DNA of 64,000 nt from NCBI RefSeq assembly GCF_037977235.1, contig NZ_CP150276.1, positions 3,596,001 to 3,660,000 on the forward strand. Direction: 5' to 3'. Origin of the DNA: Paenibacillus sp. FSL K6-0276. Its GTDB lineage: Bacteria > Bacillota > Bacilli > Paenibacillales > Paenibacillaceae. How positions within the stretch are numbered: the stretch's first letter is position 1; each line of letters begins with the position of its first letter. The notes under the pieces are model-generated. The model saw only the letters and a program-made list of their open reading frames with translations. It was not told the DNA's origin and did no database searches. Below are positions 1 through 8,993 of this stretch, piece after piece. A program made the translations under genes and the position numbers.

Positions 1-287
1 GGTTGGTACGGATCTGTACTTGACGACATAAAGATGGAGACCGGTCCCTTAGACTTAGCTTTCTGGAGTTCTTTGCGTAAAATAGCTGCTGCTTCTTGTT
101 TGACATCTACCCATGTTCCCCATTCCTCTTTGCGAAATAGCGAAACGGGCATTTGACGCACATAACAAAAGGAACAAGCATAAGTGCAGCCGGTATATGG
201 ATTTAAGGAATGACTGTAACCGTTCAGATAACCCGTCCCTTTATTTAGTAAGGTCTTTGGGGTTTTGTACTGGATCTCATGGTTCAT
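1..287 (-). CDS. Radical SAM protein, SPL-like (5' part; runs off the left edge)
   Basis: About 95 codons are visible and the gene continues beyond the window. The start ATG (285-287) overlaps the stop of the upstream ogt gene as ATGA, so the two are translationally coupled. Residues Cys34, Cys38 and Cys41 form a CX3CX2C cluster, which in radical SAM enzymes binds the 4Fe-4S cluster that cleaves S-adenosylmethionine. The N-terminal sequence around GYSHSLNPYTGCTYAC resembles the spore-photoproduct-lyase-like (SplB/Rv2578c-type) family. Its place behind two alkyl-DNA repair genes suggests a nucleic-acid role, but that is inference and the substrate is unknown. Confidence 0.75.
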   Translation of the reverse strand, partial: MNHEIQYKTPKTLLNKGTGYLNGYSHSLNPYTGCTYACSFCYVRQMPVSLFRKEEWGTWVDVKQEAAAILRKELQKAKSKGPVSIFMSSSTDPYQ

Positions 288-817
288 AATTCTTGAGCAA
301 GCTTTCCACTCTCTAAATTAAGCAGCCTCGTCTTCATCTCTAATCCCCCACGGTAACCAGTTAATGTTCCATTCTTGCCAATTACTCGGTGACAAGGAAC
401 CGTAATTAGTATTGGATTCGCACCAATAGCCGTCCCTACCGCGCGTACTGCAGCTGGCTTTTGAATATATGTGGCGATGTCCGAATAAGACCACGTTTGT
501 CCATATGGAATTTCACAAAGTGCTTTCCACACTGTAAGTTGAAATGGAGTCCCATGGTAGTCGAAAGGAATACTAAACATCTGCCGTTTCCCTTGCAAAT
601 ATTCGATCAGTTCCTGTACATATGACGCCATTTTCTCATCGTCCTGCACCAGTTCATTTCCAGGAAAACGACGCGTAACCCACTCACTCATTTCTTCGAA
701 TGGCTTCTGCTGCGACCCCACATAACTTAATCCTTTCTCCGATGCTACGATATAGAAACTCCATTCCTTATAAGCTAGCAATGTCCAGTATATGATCGCA
801 TTTGTTCTACTCTCCAT
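284..817 (-). CDS. ogt: Methylated-DNA--protein-cysteine S-methyltransferase
   Basis: A 177-residue O6-alkylguanine-DNA alkyltransferase of normal family length. The active-site motif PCHRVIG is near residue 142, followed by the conserved GYRGGLEMK segment. The cysteine takes the alkyl group from O6-alkylguanine irreversibly. ATG 815-817 is preceded by GGAGGA eight bases upstream, inside the 3' end of adaA, with an 11-base overlap. The order adaA then ogt parallels the Bacillus subtilis adaA-adaB operon, so induction by AdaA after methylation damage is likely, though no operator is claimed. Confidence 0.93.
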   Translation of the reverse strand: MESRTNAIIYWTLLAYKEWSFYIVASEKGLSYVGSQQKPFEEMSEWVTRRFPGNELVQDDEKMASYVQELIEYLQGKRQMFSIPFDYHGTPFQLTVWKALCEIPYGQTWSYSDIATYIQKPAAVRAVGTAIGANPILITVPCHRVIGKNGTLTGYRGGLEMKTRLLNLESGKLAQEL

Positions 818-1427
818 GTTTTTGTTCCTCCAAAAATAATTCAGAATGATTCGTTAATTCTAATTTGTTAAGCTGACGATACTGCGTTGGGGTGTGCCCC
901 ATTTTTTTCTTAAATAAGGTAATAAAATACGAAGTATTTGGCAGACCCACGTGTAATCCAATGTCAGCTACTGCCCGCTCCGTGGTAACCAAATATTCAG
1001 ATGCCTTATCGATTCTCTTTTGTTGTATATAATCCACTGGAGTGATTCCCAAAACTTTCTTAAAGGTTCGATGTAAATGATAGGGACTGCCATGACACAC
1101 TTCAGCCAACGTTTCAAGAGTAAGAGGTTCCTGATAATGTTTGTCGATATATTCAGTTATTACAGCCACCCATTCCTTATCAGGCAGTCGCTCACCCGTC
1201 GGTTTGCATCTTTTACAGGAACGAAATCCAGATTCTAGCGCTTCTTCTGCATTTTGAAAGATACGTGCATTCTCTCGATTAGGTGCTTTGGACTTACAGG
1301 AAGGTCGGCAAAAGATTCCCGTAGTCTTCACAGCATAGAAGAATTTATCATTATAGGCTGCATCATTTTGCAAAATAGCTTGCCATTGCTCCTCGGTCAT
1401 CTTTTCCACTTCTCCACTCCTATCCAT
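807..1427 (-). CDS. adaA: AdaA-type methylphosphotriester-DNA methyltransferase and AraC-family activator
   Basis: 206 residues from the chosen start. An N-terminal zinc-binding Ada domain has cysteines at about 40, 44, 71 and 74 (GIFCRPSC and CKRCKP), the first being the usual methyl acceptor. A C-terminal AraC-type double helix-turn-helix follows (PYHLHRTFKKVLG, then NTSYFITLFKKKMGHTP). The open frame extends upstream to 1469, but ATG at 1427 has AGAGGTG six bases before it and fits the family N-terminus better. The protein senses methylated phosphotriesters and, once methylated, activates repair genes. It heads the adaA-ogt-radical SAM operon. Confidence 0.92.
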   Translation of the reverse strand: MDRSGEVEKMTEEQWQAILQNDAAYNDKFFYAVKTTGIFCRPSCKSKAPNRENARIFQNAEEALESGFRSCKRCKPTGERLPDKEWVAVITEYIDKHYQEPLTLETLAEVCHGSPYHLHRTFKKVLGITPVDYIQQKRIDKASEYLVTTERAVADIGLHVGLPNTSYFITLFKKKMGHTPTQYRQLNKLELTNHSELFLEEQKHGE

Positions 1428-1639
1428 ACGCTTCACCTCTAAACCAAGTATACCCCGCTTCAGGGTCATCTGTACTCATTCTAGAATGTAAAAGCAAGAT
1501 AGTGAAATACAAGAATGGTGAGATTGCTCGTAATTACACTTTGTTTATCGAATCCGCACTTCCTTTGTCAACCGTGCAGGGAGCCGCTTCTAAATAACGA
1601 ATTACTCATAACATGACTACCTGAACTGGAGGAATCAAA

Positions 1640-2179
1640 ATGGAAATTCTGAAAACAAAGGATGCCGCAGAGCTGCTGTCTGTTAGCCAAACAACGATCA
1701 AACGTTGGGCTGCTATGTTCCCTGATTTTTTTCCAAAGGACCGATTTGGCCACTATACATTCTCAGAGCAGCAAATCAGCTTGCTTAGTCATATTAAAGA
1801 TCGCATTAATCACGGAGAACCACTGGAAAGCATGCAATTAACTGTATCGAACGAAAATCAGATGTCCACGTCACCGCAAGATCCACTTCATCCCACAGAC
1901 GCTGAGCCTATGCAAGATATATTGTCCCGGATTCATTATATTGAACGTACACTCGATCAAAAAGCCGACGAAGTAGTCATGATACAGTTGCTTCAGCAGC
2001 GTGAGGAGCTTGAGGATCTGCGCATAATGATCAAACAATTAGCGGCATCCCTAGAACCAATGCAAGTTACAAAAGGCAACGCCTTCACGTCTAATGAAGC
2101 TTCCCATCCCGTTACAACTACAAGGTTACCCTCTCCACCAAGGAAGCGTGGTTTATTACGCTCATTCTTTTTCCTGTAA
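1640..2179 (+). CDS. RacA-like MerR-type DNA-binding protein with coiled coil
   Basis: 179 residues with GGAGG seven bases before the ATG. Residues 1-70 form a MerR-type winged helix (TKDAAELLSVSQTTIKRWAA, then GHYTFSEQQISLL). A glutamate/leucine-rich predicted coiled coil covers about 95-140, then a proline-rich linker and a basic-hydrophobic tail ending in LLRSFFFL. Layout and length match Bacillus RacA, which bridges origin-proximal DNA and DivIVA at the pole during sporulation. The tail could be a membrane or DivIVA contact (inference). A simple MerR-like regulator is the alternative. Confidence 0.7.
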   Translation: MEILKTKDAAELLSVSQTTIKRWAAMFPDFFPKDRFGHYTFSEQQISLLSHIKDRINHGEPLESMQLTVSNENQMSTSPQDPLHPTDAEPMQDILSRIHYIERTLDQKADEVVMIQLLQQREELEDLRIMIKQLAASLEPMQVTKGNAFTSNEASHPVTTTRLPSPPRKRGLLRSFFFL

Positions 2180-2190
2180 GCCTGAAACGC

Positions 2191-2231
2191 AAAAGAACCT
2201 ACTTCTAACCATCGTTGAAGTAGGTTCTTTT
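2191..2231. terminator. Bidirectional rho-independent terminator
   Basis: A perfect 15-bp inverted repeat (AAAAGAACCTACTTC at 2191-2205 and its complement at 2217-2231) has A and T runs at its ends. It lies between the convergent RacA-like gene and aspA and can serve both. Confidence 0.9.
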
Positions 2232-2285
2232 AAAATATTGTAGGAGACGGATGACCAAGTCAGGGCTTGATGTTTAGGAAATCCC

Positions 2286-3710
2286 CTACTCTTTATGCAA
2301 TAAAGTTGCGCCTGCGATCCCCGGATGCGTCATTTCGTAAGGGTCCAGAATCAGATTCAGCTCTTCTTCGGATAGCACATTATACTTAAGGCACAATTCC
2401 CGTACAGACTCTCCTGTCAAAATCGCCTCACGAGCAATACGAGAAACCACTTCGTAGCCCAAATGTGGGTTAACCGCGGTAATGATTCCGACACTCCGTT
2501 CCACATCCCGCTCTAGCTTCTCTTTATTGGCTTCAATACCAGCCAGACAGAAGTCTGTGAAGACTTGGAAGGAGTTGTTCATGATGCTGATGGACTGAAT
2601 GAGATTGAACACTAGCACAGGCTCCATAACATTTAGCTCCAGTTGACCTGCTTGGGAAGCCAGACAGATCGTATGGTCATTCCCTATCACTTGAAAAGCC
2701 ACCTGATTGATAACCTCAGCCATAACTGGGTTTACTTTTCCTGGCATGATAGAAGATCCAGGTTGGCGAGCTGGCAGTGAAATCTCATTAAATCCAGTCC
2801 GTGGGCCGGAGGCCATAAGCCGCAGATCATTGGCGATCTTAGACATGTTCATCATGCATACTTTTAGGGAAGCAGACACTTCTGTATATGCATCTGTATT
2901 TTGCGTAGCATCCACAAGATGATCTGCAGTAACTAATGGCAATCCACTTATTTCAGCCAAATGCTCTACAACCACTTCGATATATCGAGGGTCAGCATTT
3001 AATCCAGTTCCTACAGCAGTTGCACCCATATTTACTTCATACAAATGATGGCGTGTATGTTCAATACGTTTGATATCTCTCTCAAGTACTCTGCGATAAG
3101 CCTCGAACTCTTGGCCCAGACGAATCGGCACTGCATCTTGCAGATGCGTGCGTCCCATTTTTATAACCGGATCGAATTCCTTGGCTTTATCTGCAAACAC
3201 GCCATGCATTCTTCGCATAGTCACAAGCAGTTGTTCCAAAAGAGAAAGCGTGGCAATATGAATGGCCGTCGGGAATGCATCATTTGTAGACTGCGCCATA
3301 TTCACATGAGAGTTGGGACTCAAATGGCGATAGTCTCCCTTCTCATGACCAAGCAGTTCTAATGCTCGGTTAGCAATGACTTCATTGGCATTCATATTTA
3401 ACGAGGTACCTGCACCACCCTGTATAGGGTCTACAATAAATTGTTCGTGCCATTGACCTTCGATGATCTCATCCGCTGCTTTAACAACAACTTCTCCAAG
3501 CCCACGATAGAGCCTGCCAATTTCCATATTTGCAAGCGCAGCGGCTTTCTTTACGATCCCCATCGCTTTGATTAACTCATTGTGCACTCTATAACCCGTA
3601 ATTGGAAAATTCTCTACTGCGCGTAATGTCTGAATCCCATAGTATGCGTCCTTATCTACTTGTTTGCTACCTAGAAAATCATTCTCTACACGAAATTCAG
3701 TTCCTGTCAC
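2286..3710 (-). CDS. aspA: Aspartate ammonia-lyase
   Basis: 474 residues, the normal length for aspartase. It carries the fumarase/aspartase signature GSSIMPGKVNPVM around residue 320, the GRTHLQDA segment and the SxNxxFP-type segment near STNDAFPTA. The enzyme converts L-aspartate to fumarate and ammonia. The start codon is GTG at 3708-3710 with GAGGGA about seven bases upstream. It is monocistronic, without an adjacent asparaginase gene as in B. subtilis ansAB. A near-consensus cre site 43 bases upstream suggests carbon catabolite control. Confidence 0.95.
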   Translation of the reverse strand: MTGTEFRVENDFLGSKQVDKDAYYGIQTLRAVENFPITGYRVHNELIKAMGIVKKAAALANMEIGRLYRGLGEVVVKAADEIIEGQWHEQFIVDPIQGGAGTSLNMNANEVIANRALELLGHEKGDYRHLSPNSHVNMAQSTNDAFPTAIHIATLSLLEQLLVTMRRMHGVFADKAKEFDPVIKMGRTHLQDAVPIRLGQEFEAYRRVLERDIKRIEHTRHHLYEVNMGATAVGTGLNADPRYIEVVVEHLAEISGLPLVTADHLVDATQNTDAYTEVSASLKVCMMNMSKIANDLRLMASGPRTGFNEISLPARQPGSSIMPGKVNPVMAEVINQVAFQVIGNDHTICLASQAGQLELNVMEPVLVFNLIQSISIMNNSFQVFTDFCLAGIEANKEKLERDVERSVGIITAVNPHLGYEVVSRIAREAILTGESVRELCLKYNVLSEEELNLILDPYEMTHPGIAGATLLHKE

Positions 3711-3752
3711 AGTAAATCCCTCGCATTCATTGAGTTAGGTTTGATTGGATTT

Positions 3753-3768
3753 AAGAAAGCGCATTCAT
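3753..3768. promoter_or_regulatory. Candidate CcpA operator (cre) upstream of aspA
   Basis: AAGAAAGCGCATTCAT matches the cre consensus WTGNAARCGNWWWCAW at every defined position except the second. It lies 43 bases upstream of the aspA start. A roadblock or promoter-overlap mode cannot be decided because no convincing promoter was identified. Confidence 0.5.
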
Positions 3769-4087
3769 TCATTTGTCTCACTTAGATATTAACCTTTATT
3801 GTGATAAATGTCTCTCAATAATTTAGGGATTAATGTAATTAATTACTAATAACATCGCGAAAGCCTTGCCCTTAAAGGAAAGCTGTTTTTTATTAGGATT
3901 AAATTTCCAGATGAAGCGGCAGTGTAGTATACGCAATAATTAGATTCTATTGCACTTCATTCAATCAAATCAGGTGTAATAACAAATTCTGTTGCAGTAA
4001 ATGCATTAGAATGTCATCGGACCTTTTGGTACACGGAACTCTATTGGGAAATGGGATATTAACGGATCTTATCGCATATTTACATAT
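3769..4087. other. A+T-rich intergenic region upstream of aspA
   Basis: About 320 bases between the aspA control region and the terminator of the next minus-strand gene. It must hold the aspA promoter. No ORF, RNA gene or clear sigma-A hexamer pair could be supported here. Confidence 0.4.
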
Positions 4088-4113
4088 AAAAAAAGCCGAC
4101 CTTAAGGTCGACT
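4088..4113 (-). terminator. Rho-independent terminator of the 4151-5827 gene
   Basis: Read on the minus strand, AGTCGAC, CTTAAG, GTCGGCT forms a self-complementary stem followed by seven T residues, starting about 40 bases after the stop codon. Confidence 0.85.
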
Positions 4114-4150
4114 CCATCCTAACTTTACTCACAACTATGGTTAGGTCCCA

Positions 4151-5827
4151 CTAAACCGTATAGTTCTCCAAAGAAATCTTTACACCATTCAGCAAAGCTC
4201 GCGGTAGCTCTGACTCACCCTCCATACTCAAATGCAATCTATCGCCATTACTGGTGGTATAATGAGCCGCCAATCCGTCTCCCATCTCAAACTGGGGTTC
4301 ATTATGGGCCATAGCTATTACGAATGCATCCAGTCCGATTATGCCACGCTCAGCAGATTCCTTGACACCGATCGCCTCAACGATCACTCCTCCCGGCATC
4401 CCTTGAGCGGATACCTCAATATATCCCAGACGTTCCTGCAGATGATATGAATGAGATAAATAAATTGCGAAATAGGTATCTGCAACCTGACCGAACAATG
4501 CATTCTGGTCTTGCATCCACTCACCATGGGGGAGAACACCGATGATCGTATTCTTTTCACCCTGAGGAATGGGGAATAAAGAAATAATGACATTCTTGTG
4601 ATAGAGGACCTCCATATAACGACTCTGGTGTCGAGGGTCTCCTTCATTGTAACCTTGACCTGGGTGGAAGAAATACAGCTGGTTGGCTCCTCCCTCTCCA
4701 TTCACAGGCAGGGAAAAAGCCCAACGAAGCTGCTCATTATCGAATTCCTCTACTCGCTCCCACATCCCACCTGCTGCAAAATCCTCTGTAATATAGGCAT
4801 AGGAATGAAGCAGTGGTTGAGCGTTCGGATCTGCTGGGACTACCTTCTGTGTAATCTTGGTAGCTTCCACTGGCGTCTGGCGATTCATTGCTGCTGTTAA
4901 TACTTCATCCGGTGCTTTATAGAATAGCAATCCAGCATATTCTGTGCGTGGCATCGCCTCAGGTAACTGGAAATCTCCGAATTGAACATAATCATGAAGC
5001 ACATTAGCGTCACCTGGTACATCATGTGGCCAACCTCTAGAATGTGCACCCACCCAAGCTCCACGTAAATAAAACTCTGCTCTTACATTCCAAAGATGGT
5101 CAAGCATGTCTTTAAGAGTAGTTATTAAATCCGTATCCTCTGCTGGGACAAGCTCCAAAGCGCAGGTAAACGCTTGTATCCAATGCCAGAACCATGGGAG
5201 ACTGCCGTATTCTGGCATTCCCTTAGAACGGATGTATGTCAATGTATCCTTCAGGCTTTGCCGACCATCCTCAACTAGCACATCATCTGCAAACATAGTA
5301 CCAAAAATCAGCTTTGCTGCTGTATATTTCGCTTCATGATGTCCAAAGGTTACTACCGGCTTACGGAAGAAATTACTCCGATAAATATGTCCAAATGCTG
5401 TATTCAGGACAATGCGAAGTTGAGCGTTTAGTGCTCCACCATATCTTTTGCAAAAGTAAACAAGCAAGCTACCCATAATTTCCACAGGCAACACATGCGG
5501 CGAAGCTTCACGTGGAACCGGATTCAATCCAAGCGGCCAGTGCCCGTATAGTTCCGTGCCAGGTTGACGATTCTGTAGCATTAATGTCTCAAGCAGCACA
5601 TCCTGTGCCTTCTGCTTCGCTTCTTCACGGTCAAAAGGCAACGACAAAGAATCATCTACTGCAGCTGCAAAAAGATACGAGGCATAATAAAAGTTATTTC
5701 GCACATCATCGTGGAACCAGAGTCCACTCTCAAGCAGAGGTCGTCTCTGCGCTTCCAGCGCTATACTTATAATGATTTCTTGTTGACGGTCCTGATAAGT
5801 ACTCTGAATACCCTTCGACTCCAGCAT
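4151..5827 (-). CDS. Putative (alpha/alpha)-toroid polysaccharide lyase or hydrolase, family unassigned
   Basis: 558 residues with no signal peptide, so probably cytoplasmic. The first 350 or so residues are helix- and aromatic-rich (LWFHDDVRNNFYYASYLF, GSLPWFWHWIQAF). The last 200 look beta-rich. This arrangement is common in uronate-active lyases and hydrolases. GGGAGG precedes the ATG. It is divergent from kduI, whose product handles unsaturated-uronate breakdown products, so a role in oligouronide processing is plausible. I cannot name the family with certainty, and no catalytic residues are assigned. Confidence 0.5.
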   Translation of the reverse strand: MLESKGIQSTYQDRQQEIIISIALEAQRRPLLESGLWFHDDVRNNFYYASYLFAAAVDDSLSLPFDREEAKQKAQDVLLETLMLQNRQPGTELYGHWPLGLNPVPREASPHVLPVEIMGSLLVYFCKRYGGALNAQLRIVLNTAFGHIYRSNFFRKPVVTFGHHEAKYTAAKLIFGTMFADDVLVEDGRQSLKDTLTYIRSKGMPEYGSLPWFWHWIQAFTCALELVPAEDTDLITTLKDMLDHLWNVRAEFYLRGAWVGAHSRGWPHDVPGDANVLHDYVQFGDFQLPEAMPRTEYAGLLFYKAPDEVLTAAMNRQTPVEATKITQKVVPADPNAQPLLHSYAYITEDFAAGGMWERVEEFDNEQLRWAFSLPVNGEGGANQLYFFHPGQGYNEGDPRHQSRYMEVLYHKNVIISLFPIPQGEKNTIIGVLPHGEWMQDQNALFGQVADTYFAIYLSHSYHLQERLGYIEVSAQGMPGGVIVEAIGVKESAERGIIGLDAFVIAMAHNEPQFEMGDGLAAHYTTSNGDRLHLSMEGESELPRALLNGVKISLENYTV

Positions 5828-6062
5828 TCAAGTTCAACCTCCCACATCTCAATTTTCAATAGTATGATAACAATCCTATAAATGAGAACTAAGCATTTCA
5901 GCTCTATTGTGCACATTTTTTGTTCATTTGGCAATTGTTAAAAACTAATAATAAACTAAAGTGAACGACAAATTAAAAACAAACACTTGTAATATGAACA
6001 TAAATGGAGTAAATTATACCCATACGAACGAAAATATGCTTGTGAAGGAGATTGAATATTCC

Positions 6063-6896
6063 ATGGAAAGACGTTTCGCATCCCATCCTAATGAAGTTAA
6101 GCAGTTTGACACTGAGCGCCTCCGTAAGGAATTCCACATTCCTGTCATTTTTGCACCAGATGAGCTGAAGCTTGTACTTACCCATGAAGATCGCATGATC
6201 GTTGGTGGCGCTAATCCTGTTAAGGAAGAAGTTGTACTTACAACTGACCTTAAAGAACTTGGGGTTACTTACTTCTTGGAACGCCGTGAGCTGGGGATCA
6301 TCAATGTTGGCGGTAAAGGTTCGGTTGTTGTTGATGGTACAGAATATGAAGTAGATTTCAAAGAATGTCTATATGTCGGTCAAGGTTCTAAAGATGTTAT
6401 CTTCAAAAGTGCAGACGCTTCCAAGCCCGCCAAATTCTATTTGAATTCTGCGCCTGCTCACCAGTCCTATCCAACTACCAAAACCACTCTGGCTGAATCC
6501 GAATCCGGTGCGATGGGCGGTTTGGAGAACTCCAACGAGCGTACAATTCACCGCTTCATTCATACAAATGGCGTACAAAGTGCTCAGCTAGTTATGGGAA
6601 TGACTCAACTGAAGCCAGGTAGCATGTGGAATACGATGCCAGCTCATACACATCCACGCCGGATGGAAGCCTATTTCTATTTCGATCTTCCGGACGATTC
6701 CGTTGTATTCCACTTAATGGGAGAGCCTAATGAAACTCGCCATATCGTAATGCAAAACGAACAAGCGGTTATTTCTCCAAGCTGGTCCATCCACAGTGGT
6801 GTTGGTACTCATAACTATACTTTTATCTGGAGTATGGCTGGCGATAATAAAAGATATGATGATATGGACCCCGTATCCATGAAAGAACTACAATAG
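6063..6896 (+). CDS. kduI: 5-dehydro-4-deoxy-D-glucuronate isomerase
   Basis: 277 residues from the chosen ATG (MERRFASHPNEVKQF). The frame is open from 5961, but the family starts at this point and AAGGAG lies 12 bases upstream, a slightly long spacing. The cupin metal site is visible in MPAHTHPRRMEAYFYFDLP, and FHLMGEPNETRHIVM is typical of KduI. The enzyme isomerises 5-keto-4-deoxyuronate to 3-deoxy-D-glycero-2,5-hexodiulosonate in pectin and glycosaminoglycan uronate catabolism. It is followed by a DeoR regulator and kduD, which takes the next step. Confidence 0.95.
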   Translation: MERRFASHPNEVKQFDTERLRKEFHIPVIFAPDELKLVLTHEDRMIVGGANPVKEEVVLTTDLKELGVTYFLERRELGIINVGGKGSVVVDGTEYEVDFKECLYVGQGSKDVIFKSADASKPAKFYLNSAPAHQSYPTTKTTLAESESGAMGGLENSNERTIHRFIHTNGVQSAQLVMGMTQLKPGSMWNTMPAHTHPRRMEAYFYFDLPDDSVVFHLMGEPNETRHIVMQNEQAVISPSWSIHSGVGTHNYTFIWSMAGDNKRYDDMDPVSMKELQ

Positions 6897-6930
6897 AGAT
6901 AAATCAATTACGGAAAGATGAGGCAAGCGG

Positions 6931-7686
6931 ATGAACCCGATACGACGACACGAGATGATTATGGAAGTTATGCTGAACCAAAAAGATGTAACGGTGAATG
7001 AGCTGAGCGATAAGCTACAGGTCACAGGAAAAACAATTCGTGAGGATTTAAGCAAGCTGGAGGAGCAAGGACTGATCGTGCGAGTACATGGCGGAGCCGT
7101 GCTAGCACAAAGCGACCAGTTTGGTATTTTGCCCTCAAAGGATCCTCTGGATAAGTATTCCGACGAGAAAACGGAGATCGCCTTGCGCGCACTTAACCAT
7201 ATTGAGCGGGACGATATCATAGCACTTGACGGTGGAAGTACTACGCTTGAAATTGCTCGACGCCTGGACAATATGCCTCTAACGGTTGTCACCAATGATG
7301 TATACATCATCAGCGAACTGGTTCCCAAGGATAATATTCGTCTTGTTGTTCCCGGGGGTTACCGTGTCCGCAATATGTTGGCCGGTCCTGAAGCCGTCTC
7401 CTATGTGCAACAACTTAATATTCAAAAAGCATTTCTGTCCTCGACAGCTGTTCATATTGAAAATGGACTCTCCATTTATACAGGAGATTTAATTGAGTTC
7501 AAGCAAGCCCTTGTATCTACAGCCCGTAAGGTGTTCGCGGTTGTGGATCATCATAAATTCGGCCAAACTGCACTGCGTACGTTCGCTTCTCTGCAAGAGG
7601 TTGATGTTATTCTAACAGATAAAGGACTCTCTCCAGATACAGCTGATCAATTCCGTAGAGCAGGAGTGACTATTGAATGCGAGTAA
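6931..7686 (+). CDS. DeoR-family transcriptional regulator of the kdu cluster
   Basis: 251 residues. An N-terminal DeoR winged helix (VTVNELSDKLQVTGKTIREDLSKLEEQGLI, residues 21-50, then RVHGGA) is followed by a DeoR sugar-binding C-terminal domain (DGGSTTLEIARRL). Such regulators respond to phosphorylated sugars or pathway intermediates. It sits between kduI and kduD with gaps of about 35-40 bases, so it is probably cotranscribed and regulates the operon. The effector is not evident. Confidence 0.88.
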   Translation: MNPIRRHEMIMEVMLNQKDVTVNELSDKLQVTGKTIREDLSKLEEQGLIVRVHGGAVLAQSDQFGILPSKDPLDKYSDEKTEIALRALNHIERDDIIALDGGSTTLEIARRLDNMPLTVVTNDVYIISELVPKDNIRLVVPGGYRVRNMLAGPEAVSYVQQLNIQKAFLSSTAVHIENGLSIYTGDLIEFKQALVSTARKVFAVVDHHKFGQTALRTFASLQEVDVILTDKGLSPDTADQFRRAGVTIECE

Positions 7687-7726
7687 TCCAGAATATGAAT
7701 CTACCTAATAAAGGGGCGTAATTTAT

Positions 7727-8485
7727 ATGTCATCATCATTATTCAGCTTGGCAGGTAAAACAGCACTCGTAACCGGTGCAGCACAAGGTCTTGGACAAGG
7801 CATTGCCCTTGCGTTCGCAGAAGCAGGTGCGGATATCGCATCCGTATCTCTTAATACAAGTGAAGAGACTGTAAACGCTGCAAAAGCTTTTGGCGTAAAA
7901 GCGGTTAGCATCGAATCTGACTTAAGTGATCATAGCAACCTGCAAAACACATTTGACCAAGCACTTGCACTGACCGGTCATGTCGACATTCTCGTGAACT
8001 GTGCAGGGATGATCCGCCGTACTCCGGCAAAAGACCATAGTGAAAAAGACTGGTTCGATGTTATTAACCTAAACTTGAACACAGTGTTCCTTCTGTCTCA
8101 GATCGCTGGTCGCCACTTCCTGGAAAGAGGATCCGGCAAAATCATTAATATCGCCTCCATGCTCTCCTATCAAGGTGGAATCAATGTCCCTGGTTACACC
8201 GCAAGTAAGCACGGGGTTGCAGGTCTTACTAAAGCTTTTGCCAATGAATGGGCAGGCTCCGGTCTGAACATCAATGCGATTGCACCAGGCTACATGGCTA
8301 CTGAAAATACCGCTCCGATCCGTGCCGATCAAAATCGTTCAGACGCTATCCTAGATCGTATCCCTGCAGCACGTTGGGGAACACCAGAAGATCTTAAGGG
8401 TCCTGCTGTATTCTTGGCTTCCGCAGCTTCCGACTATCTGAATGGTCATATTCTTAATGTTGACGGCGGATGGTTGGCTAGATAA
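7727..8485 (+). CDS. kduD: 2-dehydro-3-deoxy-D-gluconate 5-dehydrogenase (SDR family)
   Basis: 252 residues. It has the classical short-chain dehydrogenase features: TGAAQGLGQG nucleotide-binding motif (about 17-26), NCAG segment, catalytic Ser in NIASM, and YTASK (Tyr/Lys) near 155. The enzyme reduces 2,5-diketo-3-deoxygluconate to 2-keto-3-deoxygluconate. AAGGGG precedes the ATG and a strong terminator follows. Its place with kduI supports KduD over other SDRs. Confidence 0.92.
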   Translation: MSSSLFSLAGKTALVTGAAQGLGQGIALAFAEAGADIASVSLNTSEETVNAAKAFGVKAVSIESDLSDHSNLQNTFDQALALTGHVDILVNCAGMIRRTPAKDHSEKDWFDVINLNLNTVFLLSQIAGRHFLERGSGKIINIASMLSYQGGINVPGYTASKHGVAGLTKAFANEWAGSGLNINAIAPGYMATENTAPIRADQNRSDAILDRIPAARWGTPEDLKGPAVFLASAASDYLNGHILNVDGGWLAR

Positions 8486-8503
8486 ACAACCTAAAATATT
8501 TAA

Positions 8504-8531
8504 CCCGCTGCCTTCAAGCAGCGGGTTTTTT
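8504..8531 (+). terminator. Rho-independent terminator of the kdu operon
   Basis: CCCGCTGC (8504-8511) and GCAGCGGG (8518-8525) form an 8-bp G+C-rich stem with a CTTCAA loop and six T residues. Confidence 0.95.
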
Positions 8532-8538
8532 AATAGAT

Positions 8539-8973
8539 TTATCTAATTAACTGCCGAATGGGATCTAAGTCATACTCACTAATTATTTTATACGTATTAA
8601 GTTTGTTTTTAGTTTTATCAGGATTATATATAGCAATAGAATTATTATCATAAAGATTTATTAAATATGATTTCCCATTGCCTATCCTTATAATTATCCA
8701 GTATGCTTCCTCAAACTTATTTATTCTGGATTTTCTTATTTTGATCTCGGAAAAACTACTTATTAGTTCATCAATTACTTTTTTATCTTTCACAATAACA
8801 TCTTGATAATCGGGTGATTTACTAATTCGAATTTCGGTTATCTCTTTTTTATCAATATGATCAAATAAAACATTTTCAACTGAAGTCTTCATTCTTGGTA
8901 TATAAATGATTGCAATAATTGCGATTACTAAGACTATGCTCAATGCAAGAATAAATTTGTATCTCTTATTCAT
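8539..8973 (-). CDS. Small membrane-anchored protein, unknown function
   Basis: 144 residues starting at the ATG preceded by GTGGAGGAC. One N-terminal membrane helix (about residues 6-25, FILALSIVLVIAIIAIIYI) is followed by an exported lysine/isoleucine-rich domain. The region is A+T-rich compared with its neighbours. It lies 20 bases downstream of the 8994-9518 gene and may be cotranscribed. Function not recognised. Confidence 0.7.
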   Translation of the reverse strand: MNKRYKFILALSIVLVIAIIAIIYIPRMKTSVENVLFDHIDKKEITEIRISKSPDYQDVIVKDKKVIDELISSFSEIKIRKSRINKFEEAYWIIIRIGNGKSYLINLYDNNSIAIYNPDKTKNKLNTYKIISEYDLDPIRQLIR

Positions 8974-8993
8974 ATAGTCCTCCACGGATTAGT

